Assembly (NCBI RefSeq): GCF_014483895.1
Contig: NZ_CP059987.1
Location: 1,612,001 to 1,676,000 of the forward strand
Length of the DNA stretch: 64,000 nucleotides
Direction of reading: 5' to 3'
DNA from: Protaetiibacter sp. SSC-01
GTDB lineage: Bacteria > Actinomycetota > Actinomycetes > Actinomycetales > Microbacteriaceae
Shown here piece by piece: positions 26,408-36,545 of the stretch. The notes under the pieces were generated by a model. It saw only the letters and a list, made by a program, of their open reading frames with translations. It searched no databases and had not been told where the DNA came from. Numbering within the stretch: the stretch's first letter is position 1; each line of letters begins with the position of its first letter. The position numbers were made by a program, and so were the translations under genes.

Positions 26408-28351
26408 TTAACGCTCCCGTTCGACGTCGTATTCCCGGCTCGCATCCTCCGGCAGCGGTCGGGCCACCGGGATGCGCGTGCCGAGCACCTGAGCAACGAT
26501 ATCGCGTGCGATCCGCTGGTCGGTGAGCCCCGCATCCGCGAGGATCTCGTCGCGCGAGGCGTGCTCGAGGAACTCGTCGGGCAGGCCGAGCTCGTCGACG
26601 GCCGTGTCGACGCCCGCGGCGCGCAGGTCCTGACGGATGCGCGTGCCCACGCCGCCGACGCGGATGCCGTCCTCGATCGACACGACGAGGCGGTGCGAGC
26701 GCGCGAGCTCGACGACGCTGCCCGGCACCGGGATGACCCAGCGCGGGTCGACGACGGTCGCCCCGATGCCCTGGTCGGCGAGCCGGTCCGCGACGCGCAT
26801 CGCGAGGCCCGCCATGGGGCCGACCGCCACGAGCAGCACGTCGCGGTGCGGGGCCTCCCGCAGCACGTCGACGCCATCCTCTGTGCGGCGCACGGCGTCG
26901 TACTCGTTGCCGACCGAGCCCTTCGAGAAACGCAGCACGGTGGGGCCGTCGTCGATCGCGACGGCCTCGGCGAGCTCCTCGCGCAGGCGCGTGGCGTCCC
27001 GCGGCGCCGCGATGCGGATGCCGGGCACGACCTGCAGGATCGCGAGGTCCCACATCCCGTGGTGGCTCGGACCGTCGGGGCCCGTCACGCCGGCGCGGTC
27101 GAGCACGAAGGTGACGCCCGCGCGGTGGAGCGAGACATCCATGAGCACCTGGTCGAAGGCGCGGTTGACGAACGTCGCGTAGAGGGCGACGACCGGATGC
27201 AGCCCGCCGAATGCGAGACCGGCGGCGCTCGTCGCGGCGTGCTGCTCGGCGATGCCGACATCGAACACGCGCTCGGGGAACCGCTCCGCGAACTTGTGCA
27301 GGCCCGTCGGACGCAGCATGGCCGCCGTGATGCCCACGAGCCGCGGGTCGCGCTCGGCGAGCTCGAGCATCTCGTCGGCGAACACCGAGGTCCACGACGG
27401 CCTGCTCGGGTGCTCGAGCGGCTCGCCCGTCTCGGGGTCGATCTGCCCGACGGCGTGGAACTGATCGGCGACATCGGCGACGGCGGGCTGGTAGCCGCGT
27501 CCCTTCTGCGTGATGACGTGCACGATGACGGGTGCGTCGTACGCCTTCGCCTGGCGCAGCGCCTCCTCGAGCGACCCGAGGTCGTGTCCGTCGACGGGTC
27601 CGAGGTACTTGATGTCGAGGTTGGAGTAGAGCGCTTCGTTGTTGGAGAACCGCGAGAGGAAGCCGTGGATGGCGCCGCGCGTGCCGCGGTAGATCGCCTG
27701 ACCCGGCCGCCCCATCCGGTCGAAGAAGCGCCGGCTGGAGAAGTAGAGCGAGCGGTAGGCACGACGCGTGCGCACGGTGTTGAGGAACCGCGCCATGCCG
27801 CCGATCGTCGGCGCGTAGGAGCGACCGTTGTCGTTGACGATCAGCACCAGGCGACGCGAGTTGTCGTCGGAGATGTTGTTGAGCGCCTCCCACGTCATGC
27901 CGCCCGTGAGCGCGCCGTCGCCCACGACCGCGACGACGTAGCGGTCGCCCTGCCCCGTCATCGCGAACGCGCGTGAGATGCCGTCGGCCCAGCTGAGCGA
28001 GCTCGACGCGTGGGAGCTCTCGACGATGTCGTGCTCCGACTCGGCGCGCTGCGGGTATCCCGCGAGACCGCCGCGCTCGCGCAGTCGGCTGAAGTCCTGG
28101 CGCCCCGTGAGCAGCTTGTGCACGTAGCTCTGATGCCCCGTGTCGAACACGATCGCGTCGTGCGGCGAGTCGAAGACGCGGTGCATCGCGATCGAGAGCT
28201 CGACGACACCGAGGTTCGGCCCGAGGTGGCCGCCCGTCTTCGAGACCTCGCGCACGAGGAACTCGCGGATCTCGGCGGCGAGCTGCACGAGCTCGTCGCG
28301 GCTCAGTCCGTCGAGGTCTCGCGGACCCCTGATGGACTCGAGAATGCTCAC
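26408..28351 (-). CDS. dxs: 1-deoxy-D-xylulose-5-phosphate synthase
   Basis: 647 residues. A thiamine-diphosphate transketolase-like enzyme that condenses pyruvate and glyceraldehyde 3-phosphate as the first step of the MEP isoprenoid pathway. Features: GGHLGPNLGVVELSIAMH, the ThDP motif GDGALTGGMTWEALNN, the linker LGPVDGHDL, and the second domain with DRAGVTGPDGPSHHG. GTG at 28351 chosen because a TAGGGT hexamer lies 7 bases upstream (leaderless). An in-frame extension to 28441 is rich in Ala/Gly/Pro and unlike the family. Confidence 0.96.
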   Translation of the reverse strand: MSILESIRGPRDLDGLSRDELVQLAAEIREFLVREVSKTGGHLGPNLGVVELSIAMHRVFDSPHDAIVFDTGHQSYVHKLLTGRQDFSRLRERGGLAGYPQRAESEHDIVESSHASSSLSWADGISRAFAMTGQGDRYVVAVVGDGALTGGMTWEALNNISDDNSRRLVLIVNDNGRSYAPTIGGMARFLNTVRTRRAYRSLYFSSRRFFDRMGRPGQAIYRGTRGAIHGFLSRFSNNEALYSNLDIKYLGPVDGHDLGSLEEALRQAKAYDAPVIVHVITQKGRGYQPAVADVADQFHAVGQIDPETGEPLEHPSRPSWTSVFADEMLELAERDPRLVGITAAMLRPTGLHKFAERFPERVFDVGIAEQHAATSAAGLAFGGLHPVVALYATFVNRAFDQVLMDVSLHRAGVTFVLDRAGVTGPDGPSHHGMWDLAILQVVPGIRIAAPRDATRLREELAEAVAIDDGPTVLRFSKGSVGNEYDAVRRTEDGVDVLREAPHRDVLLVAVGPMAGLAMRVADRLADQGIGATVVDPRWVIPVPGSVVELARSHRLVVSIEDGIRVGGVGTRIRQDLRAAGVDTAVDELGLPDEFLEHASRDEILADAGLTDQRIARDIVAQVLGTRIPVARPLPEDASREYDVERER

Positions 28352-28358
28352 GATCCCG

Positions 28359-28364
28359 ACCCTA
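28359..28364 (-). promoter_or_regulatory. -10 hexamer TAGGGT (leaderless) of dxs
   Basis: TAGGGT, 7 bases, GTG at 28351. Confidence 0.6.
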
Positions 28365-28475
28365 CGCCTCTCCCCTGGATGCCCCGCATTCGAACCCGCC
28401 CCTGGTGCGGGGGTCGCGCGTGCGCTACTGTCCTGCGCCACCCGCGGCGACGCGACGAACCCGCCGGAGTCTCTA

Positions 28476-28513
28476 CCGCGACACGGCGCGACCGCGCTCG
28501 TGCCGTGTCGCGG
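28476..28513 (-). terminator. 12-bp hairpin downstream of aconitase gene
   Basis: CCGCGACACGGC and GCCGTGTCGCGG form a perfect 12-bp stem around a 14-base loop, 30 bases after the acn stop and upstream of the dxs promoter. No T tract is present. Confidence 0.6.
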
Positions 28514-28543
28514 AGCGACGCGCGGCGGACTACCGCCGCGCCA

Positions 28544-31420
<2,877 letters not shown>

Positions 31421-31440
31421 GGTCGTCTCCTCTGGCGAAT

Positions 31441-31470
31441 GTCAGGATGCGCTGCCTCAGCCATCCTGAC
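31441..31470 (-). promoter_or_regulatory. Leader hairpin of acnA
   Basis: GTCAGGATG/CATCCTGAC (9 bp) continues through one bulged base into GCTG/CAGC with a 3-base loop. In the mRNA it ends 21 bases before the GTG, close to the ribosome site. There is no T tract, so it is more likely a translation or stability element than a terminator. Confidence 0.5.
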
Positions 31471-31493
31471 GGCCGACGCAGGCACGTTCCAGC

Positions 31494-31506
31494 AAGGCAA
31501 GCCTAA
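31494..31506 (-). promoter_or_regulatory. acnA -10 TAGGCT within an iron-box-like sequence
   Basis: On the minus strand TTAGGCTTGCCTT contains TAGGCT, the same -10 as at parE and DUF3000. The AGGC-TT-GCCT symmetry resembles the core of DtxR/IdeR boxes but only one flank matches. The start point is expected near 31493, giving a leader of about 73 bases. Confidence 0.4.
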
Positions 31507-31537
31507 GCCTGTCCGCCCCGGCGCACCCGAGTCGATT

Positions 31538-31555
31538 TATCTTGACGTCGAGATA
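31538..31555. promoter_or_regulatory. 18-bp palindrome upstream of acnA
   Basis: TATCTTGACGTCGAGATA is symmetrical except at one base pair. It sits directly after the stop of the DUF3159 gene and about 50 bases upstream of the predicted acnA start point, a position suited to a dimeric regulator. Confidence 0.6.
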
Positions 31556-31557
31556 TC

Positions 31558-32319
31558 TTACGCCTTCTCGGTGCTCTCCGCGTCCGACGCGCCGGTCCAT
31601 GCGCTGCGGATGAGCAGCCACGTGACCCACAGCACGATCGCGTAGGGCGGGATCCCGAGCAGGAGCTTCATGGCCGCGAGACCCGCCGCGTCGTCCGCGA
31701 CGTAGAGCGGCACCTCGACCGCGAGGCGCAGGGCCGGCAGCGCCGCCCACACGATCGTCGCGATGAGGGCGACGCGGGCCTTCGCGGGGTCGTCCCGCCA
31801 GTGCGGGTCGTTCGTGAGCAGGCCCGCCATGACGCCGATGAGGGGTCGCCGCACGGCGATGCTCACGAGCATCGCGACGAGCAGCACGACGTTGATGATG
31901 AGCCCGGGCAGGAAGTTGTCGGATGCGCGGCCGCTGAACAGCGCAAGGCCCGCCGAGACTCCGACACCGAGCGCGCCCACGACGGCCGTCATGACGGGCT
32001 GCCTCATGACGAGGCGCGCCGCGATGAACACGACGGCGAGACCGAGCGGCGCGAGCACCGACGGGACGAGCTGCTGGGTGATCGTGTAGACGACGAGGAA
32101 GAGCAGCGGCGGCAGGATCGACTCCACGAGGCCCCGGATGCCGCCCACGGCTGCGAGCAGCGCGCGCCCGCTCGGCGCCTCGCCCGGCTTCACATGCCCG
32201 AGGCCCGAGCGCCGGGCGGCGACGGCCATGGCATCCGAGAAGCTCGGGGTCGCCTCGACTGCCGGCTCCTCGGCGCGATCGTGCGCGCCGGGCTCCCCCG
32301 ACGCGTCGCCCGAGGACAT
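31558..32319 (-). CDS. DUF3159 membrane protein
   Basis: 253 residues: an acidic cytoplasmic N-terminus, then six or so hydrophobic segments from about residue 55 (GGIRGLVESILPPLLFLVVY, FIAARLVMRQPV, GLLTNDPHWRDDPA). DUF3159 proteins occur in Actinobacteria next to DUF3710 and dut, as here. Function unknown. The start shares one base with the DUF3710 stop (TGATG), which implies translational coupling. Confidence 0.88.
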   Translation of the reverse strand: MSSGDASGEPGAHDRAEEPAVEATPSFSDAMAVAARRSGLGHVKPGEAPSGRALLAAVGGIRGLVESILPPLLFLVVYTITQQLVPSVLAPLGLAVVFIAARLVMRQPVMTAVVGALGVGVSAGLALFSGRASDNFLPGLIINVVLLVAMLVSIAVRRPLIGVMAGLLTNDPHWRDDPAKARVALIATIVWAALPALRLAVEVPLYVADDAAGLAAMKLLLGIPPYAIVLWVTWLLIRSAWTGASDAESTEKA

Positions 32320-32930
32320 CAGGCCTGGCCGCCCGGCTGCACGTTCGCGGGAACGGTCAGCGGGATGAGGTCGCGCGGCGGCATCGGGGTGTTGCCGCGC
32401 ACGACGACGATGCTGCGGAAGAGGTCCTCGACCTGCGCCGCGGCATCCGGGTCGACCGCCGCCTTGCCGCTGATGACGCCGCGCAGGAACCAGCGCGGAC
32501 CGTCGACGCCGACGAAGCGCGCGATCCGCACGCCCGGGGCGTTGCCGGCGGGAGCGGGGATCTCCGCGCGCAGCTCCGGACCGAAGGGCCCCTCGACCGT
32601 CTGCGTCGTGCCGCCCTGACGGGCGATCTGCTCGACGATCTGCTCGCGGATCTCGTGCCAGAGGCCGCTCGAGCGCGGGGCCGCGAACGGCTGCACCTGC
32701 AGCGTCGACTCCGCGTAGTCGAGGGCGACGGCGACGACGCGCTTGCTGCCCTCCTCGATCTCGAGACGCAGAGCGAGTTCGGGGCGCGGGAGGATCTTGA
32801 CCCCGCCGAGGTCGACGTAGGGGCGCACGGCGTTCGCCTCGGCGACGTCGAGCGGGCCGTTCTCGGCGCGGTCGGCCGGAGCGGACTTCGGCTGTTCGAC
32901 GGGCGCGTCATCCATCGGGACGTCGCTCAT
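32319..32930 (-). CDS. DUF3710 family protein
   Basis: 203 residues, soluble. The family features are YVDLGGVKILPRPELALRLE, VVAVALDYAESTLQVQPFAAPR and GPRWFLRGVISGKAA. It lies between dut and DUF3159 with 4-bp and 1-bp overlaps. Function unknown. The conserved position in this housekeeping block is the main clue. Confidence 0.9.
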   Translation of the reverse strand: MSDVPMDDAPVEQPKSAPADRAENGPLDVAEANAVRPYVDLGGVKILPRPELALRLEIEEGSKRVVAVALDYAESTLQVQPFAAPRSSGLWHEIREQIVEQIARQGGTTQTVEGPFGPELRAEIPAPAGNAPGVRIARFVGVDGPRWFLRGVISGKAAVDPDAAAQVEDLFRSIVVVRGNTPMPPRDLIPLTVPANVQPGGQA

Positions 32931-33379
32931 GGGGTTCCTCCTCGGGTCGAGTAGCCGGTGGAGCCGAAGCCGCCCTCACCGCGGTCGGAGCCGGGGAGGC
33001 GTTCGACCGGGATGAAGCGCGCCCGGCTCACGGGCATGACGATGAGCTGCGCGATGCGGTCACCCGCGGCGACGGCGTAGCTCTCACGCGCGTCGGTGTT
33101 GAGCAGGGTGACCCGGATCTCTCCGCGGTAGCCCGCGTCCACCGTTCCGGGACTGTTGACGATCGTGATGCCGTGCTTGGCGGCGAGGCCGCTGCGCGGC
33201 ACGACGAAAGCGACGTATCCGTCCGGCAGCGCGATCGACACGCCCGTGCCGACGACGGCGCGCTCACCGGGGGCGAGCACGACATCGTCTGTGGAGACGA
33301 GATCGGCGCCCGCGTCGCCCGGGTGCACGTACTCGGGGACGGTGTCGCCGCGGAACAGCACCTCGACGGACTCGGTCAC
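32927..33379 (-). CDS. dut: dUTP diphosphatase
   Basis: 150 residues, the normal trimeric dUTPase length. It hydrolyses dUTP to dUMP, keeping uracil out of DNA. Motifs in order: AGADLVS (1), PRSGLAAKHG (2), VDAGYRGEI (3), GDRIAQLIV (4) and RGEGGFGSTG (5). GTG at 33379 chosen because TATCGT lies 6 bases upstream, the leaderless pattern of this genome. An ATG at 33397 would add six residues. First gene of the dut-DUF3710-DUF3159 operon. Confidence 0.96.
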   Translation of the reverse strand: MTESVEVLFRGDTVPEYVHPGDAGADLVSTDDVVLAPGERAVVGTGVSIALPDGYVAFVVPRSGLAAKHGITIVNSPGTVDAGYRGEIRVTLLNTDARESYAVAAGDRIAQLIVMPVSRARFIPVERLPGSDRGEGGFGSTGYSTRGGTP

Positions 33380-33385
33380 CCCACG

Positions 33386-33391
33386 ACGATA
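33386..33391 (-). promoter_or_regulatory. -10 hexamer TATCGT (leaderless) of dut
   Basis: TATCGT, 6 bases, GTG at 33379. Confidence 0.5.
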
Positions 33392-33412
33392 GTCCATGGT
33401 CGAATAAGGGTG

Positions 33413-33850
33413 ATGTCCTACCGTGAACGACTCTGGCCCGCCCCGTGGATCTACATCGCGACCGCGCTCGTGATCCCGGCGTCCCTTCTCGTGTTCCTGC
33501 CGATCGACATGATCGTCGGGATCATCGTCGCGATCGTGCTGTACGGCGGGATCGTCGGGCTGCTGCTGTTCACGACGCCCACGGTGGAGGTCGCCGACGG
33601 CGTGCTCCGCGCGGGCCGCGCCCGCCTGCCGCTCTCGGTCGTCGGCGAGGTCGTCGCCGCGAAGGGCGCGGATGCGGTGCGCGAGCGCGGAACAGGGCTC
33701 CACGCGGACGCGTGGCTCCTCATCCGCGGCTGGATCCCCGACGTCGTGCGGGTCGAGCTCGTCGATCCCGCCGACCCGACGCCCTACTGGCTCGTGTCGA
33801 GTCGACGTGCGGACGAGCTCGCCGCGGCGATCAGCTCAGCCCGCGCTTAG
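33413..33850 (+). CDS. DUF3093 membrane protein
   Basis: 145 residues. It begins MSYRERLWPAPWIYIATALVIP and has two adjacent membrane helices in the first 60 residues, then a beta-rich cytoplasmic part (RGWIPDVVRVELVDPADPTPYWLVSSRR). DUF3093 is actinobacterial, of unknown function, and normally divergent from dut, as here. The last 4 bases overlap the convergent DUF4193 gene. Confidence 0.9.
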   Translation: MSYRERLWPAPWIYIATALVIPASLLVFLPIDMIVGIIVAIVLYGGIVGLLLFTTPTVEVADGVLRAGRARLPLSVVGEVVAAKGADAVRERGTGLHADAWLLIRGWIPDVVRVELVDPADPTPYWLVSSRRADELAAAISSARA

Positions 33851-34137
33851 GCGGCGCACTCCGCGCAGATCGGACCGAGGTCCGAGTTGTGGTCGAACTG
33901 CGACTGGTGCTTGACGAGGAAGCAGTTCATGCAGGTGAACTCGTCCTCCTGCGGCGGGAGCACGACGACGTCGAGGTCGACGTCGGAGAGGTCCTGTCCT
34001 GCGAGCTCGAAACCCGGGTTGTCGGCGTCATCGACGTCGACCACGCCCGACAGCTTGTCGGGGACACGCTCCTGGAGGGCCTGGATCGACTCGGTGTCGT
34101 CGTCGGTCTTCCGAGGGGCGTCGTAATCGGTAGCCAT
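33847..34137 (-). CDS. DUF4193 zinc-ribbon protein
   Basis: 96 residues, acidic, with four cysteines in FTCMNCFLVKHQSQF and GPICAECAA that would bind one zinc. DUF4193 is a conserved actinobacterial family of unknown function found beside sepH and DUF3093. ATG at 34137 (MATDYDAPR) chosen. An ATG two codons upstream is equally open. Confidence 0.9.
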   Translation of the reverse strand: MATDYDAPRKTDDDTESIQALQERVPDKLSGVVDVDDADNPGFELAGQDLSDVDLDVVVLPPQEDEFTCMNCFLVKHQSQFDHNSDLGPICAECAA

Positions 34138-34343
34138 TCCCATCCATTTCCATCGGCGCGTGCGGGTGAAGCGGCGTCAGTCTGCATCATCGGATGCCGA
34201 AGCGCAAACCCTCCCAGCCGGCTCCCAGACACGCCGGGAACCGCGGGCAATGCAACTCGCGGCACGCCCGCGTTATTCCCCGGATCCGGACCGAGCTCGT
34301 GTCATCCTGGCCTCGAATCCTGACGCCTGGAGGTCGGTTCAGC

Positions 34344-35393
34344 ATGCAAGAACTCAAGGTCATCGGAGTCGAGAACGGCTCGCTCCTGGTCGCCTCGGAT
34401 GACGGGGAGCAGTTCCGCGTCGAGGTCGACGAGACCGTGCAGTCGCGCCTGCGCGCTTCCATGCCCGATCCCGGGCCCATCCGCCGCCTCGCACCGCGGG
34501 AGATCCAGGCGCAGATCCGCGCCGGCATGACCGCCGAGGACGTCGCCCGTGTCACGGGCGCGTCGCTCGAGTACATCCGCCGCTTCGAGGGCCCCGTCGT
34601 CGCCGAGCGCGAGTACGTCATCGAGTCGGCCCTCAACGTGCCCGTGCACATGGCCGTCGAGACCGACCCGCTCGCCTCTGGCGCGACGTTCGGCTCCGTC
34701 ATCCGCGAACGGCTCGCCGACGCGGGTGCGCAGGGCGAGCGCTGGGCGAGTTGGAAGGAGCAGGGCGGCGGCTGGATCGTCAAGCTCACGTTCACGGCCG
34801 CCGAGATCGAGCGCGACGCCCGCTGGGGCTTCGATCCGAAGAAGCAGTCGCTGCAGCCCCTCAACCAGGAGGCCGTGCAGCTCTCGCAGCAGGGCGAGCT
34901 CCCGCCGAGCCTCATCCCGCGCCTGCGCGCCGTGCCGCTCGACGAGCGCGACGACGCGCGCTTCGACTCGGGCGCCTTCGCCGTCGAGACGGATGGCGAC
35001 GACACGGTCGTGACGCCCGTCGAGTTCACGCAGCTCGAGTTCGGCGGCCGCCCCGCGGTCGCCGAGGAGCCGAGCACGACCCACCACACGGCCGATCTGC
35101 TCGAGGCGCTCCGCCGTCGCCGCGGTGAGCGCGAGCCGCTCGACCTCGACGAGGGCGAGCAGGGCCTCGCGGCGCACCCCTCGACGGGGGTCGTGAAGCT
35201 CGTCGACGTGCCGCTCGAGGGCGTGCCCGACGAGCCCGTGCCCGCCGCCTTCACCTCGGCTCCGAGCTCGGCGCCGACCGCGAAGGCCTCGGGCTCCTCG
35301 GGAGCGACAGGGCCGCTCGGCAAGCGCCGCGGCCGTGCGTCGATGCCGAGCTGGGACGAGATCGTCTTCGGCGCCCGCGGCGACGAGGACTGA
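34344..35393 (+). CDS. sepH: Septation protein SepH
   Basis: 349 residues, ATG after TGGAGG. The N-terminal DUF3071 domain (MQELKVIGVENGSLLVAS, then a helix-turn-helix region REIQAQIRAGMTAEDVARVTG) is followed by a disordered C-terminus rich in Ala/Pro/Ser and ending in a conserved short helix. In Streptomyces and Mycobacterium SepH binds FtsZ and promotes Z-ring assembly. Its neighbours DUF4193, DUF3093 and dut are the standard context. Confidence 0.92.
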   Translation: MQELKVIGVENGSLLVASDDGEQFRVEVDETVQSRLRASMPDPGPIRRLAPREIQAQIRAGMTAEDVARVTGASLEYIRRFEGPVVAEREYVIESALNVPVHMAVETDPLASGATFGSVIRERLADAGAQGERWASWKEQGGGWIVKLTFTAAEIERDARWGFDPKKQSLQPLNQEAVQLSQQGELPPSLIPRLRAVPLDERDDARFDSGAFAVETDGDDTVVTPVEFTQLEFGGRPAVAEEPSTTHHTADLLEALRRRRGEREPLDLDEGEQGLAAHPSTGVVKLVDVPLEGVPDEPVPAAFTSAPSSAPTAKASGSSGATGPLGKRRGRASMPSWDEIVFGARGDED

Positions 35394-35422
35394 CCGCCCG
35401 CTGACCGGCCGACCGTCCGGCC

Positions 35423-36532
35423 TCAGGCGAACGCGCCGAAGCGCAGGAACGGCACCACCGTCTCGCCCGGCGTGAGCGAGCCGTGCTGCCCGACCATGCC
35501 GCGCGCACGGTCGTCGGCGTCGGCGTAGTACGCGTGGTCGCCGCGCGCAGCGACGAAGACCTCCCCGATGCGCGGCAGCACCTCCGGGTCGACCGCGCCG
35601 AACCAGCCCGATGCGAGCGCCTCGTCACGCGTGCCCACCCACGCGCGCTTGCCCTCCGACGCGCGCCAGGCGGACGCCACCCCCGCGGGGTCGACCCCCC
35701 GCTCGAGGTGCAGCTGCAGGCACCGCGGCTCCCCCGCGACGTGACGCACGCCTTCCAGCAGGTCGGCGGATGCGATGCGCTGGGCGTGCAGGGGCACGTC
35801 GACCATCCCGTGGTCGGCCGTCACGGCCATGCCGTGGCGCGGGCCGAGCGCGCCGGCCACGAGGGCGAGCTCGGCGTCGAGCGCCTCGAGCGCCGACACC
35901 CACTCGGACGAGGCGACGCCCTTCGCGTGCCCCGCCATGTCGAGGTCGGGAACGTAGTAGTAGACGAGCGCGGGTCCGGGGTCGGCGAGCACGCCGCGCA
36001 GGAGCGCGAGGCGCTCCCCCGAGTCCCCCGCCCCCAGGAACTCGGCGCCTCGCAGCACCGCATGCGTGAACGCCGAATCGCGGTAGCGGGGGTGGGTGAT
36101 CGCCACGCTCCGCACGCCCTCGGATGCCGCCCGCTCGAAGAGGGTCGGCATCCGCTGCCAGGTGGCCGGGTCGAGCCCGTCCCAGCCGCTCAGCTGGTTG
36201 ACGACGCGGTCGTGGTCGGGGTCGTAGACGCGGTAGCCGACGAGACCGTGGCGGCCGGCGGGCTCCCCCGTCGTGAGGGTCGCGAGGGCCGCGACGGTCG
36301 TCGTCGGGAAGCCCGCGCCGATCGCCGGGTCGTGGTCGAGGCGCTTCGCGAGGGTGCGCGCGTGGCCGCGGTGCGCCTCGAGCTGCGCGTGACCGAGTCC
36401 GTCTACGACCACGACGACGACCTTCTCGACGGGCGGGAGCCCCATCGGGCCCCTCCTGCCCGCGAGGGCGTCGAGGCAATTCGGCACGACATCCGCGAGG
36501 CTCAGCCTGTGCGTTTTCGCCGCCGGTAGCAT
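35423..36532 (-). CDS. Alkaline-phosphatase-superfamily phosphodiesterase
   Basis: 369 residues. It matches the type I phosphodiesterase/nucleotide pyrophosphatase group: the metal-site start [14 protein letters not shown], the nucleophile region [16 protein letters not shown] (Thr), [10 protein letters not shown] and [10 protein letters not shown]. No signal peptide is seen, so it is probably cytoplasmic. The substrate is unknown. The ATG is 7 bases after TAGGAT. That hexamer overlaps the first base of the divergent parC start codon, leaving only 12 bp between the two genes. Confidence 0.88.
   Translation of the reverse strand: MLPAAKTHRLSLADVVPNCLDALAGRRGPMGLPPVEKVVVVVVDGLGHAQLEAHRGHARTLAKRLDHDPAIGAGFPTTTVAALATLTTGEPAGRHGLVGYRVYDPDHDRVVNQLSGWDGLDPATWQRMPTLFERAASEGVRSVAITHPRYRDSAFTHAVLRGAEFLGAGDSGERLALLRGVLADPGPALVYYYVPDLDMAGHAKGVASSEWVSALEALDAELALVAGALGPRHGMAVTADHGMVDVPLHAQRIASADLLEGVRHVAGEPRCLQLHLERGVDPAGVASAWRASEGKRAWVGTRDEALASGWFGAVDPEVLPRIGEVFVAARGDHAYYADADDRARGMVGQHGSLTPGETVVPFLRFGAFA
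36527..36532 (+). promoter_or_regulatory. -10 hexamer TAGCAT of parC
   Basis: TAGCAT ends 12 bases before the parC ATG at 36545, giving a leader of only about 5 bases. The hexamer lies inside the start of the divergent phosphodiesterase gene. Confidence 0.45.
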
Positions 36533-36539
36533 GGCGACG

Positions 36540-36545
36540 ATCCTA
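36540..36545 (-). promoter_or_regulatory. -10 hexamer TAGGAT (leaderless) of the phosphodiesterase gene
   Basis: TAGGAT, 7 bases, ATG at 36532. It overlaps the A of the parC ATG on the other strand. Confidence 0.55.

Noticed and set aside
31441-31470. True iron-responsive element
   Set aside because: The stem has a bulge but the 3-base loop does not match the CAGUGN loop of known IREs. Kept only as a leader hairpin.
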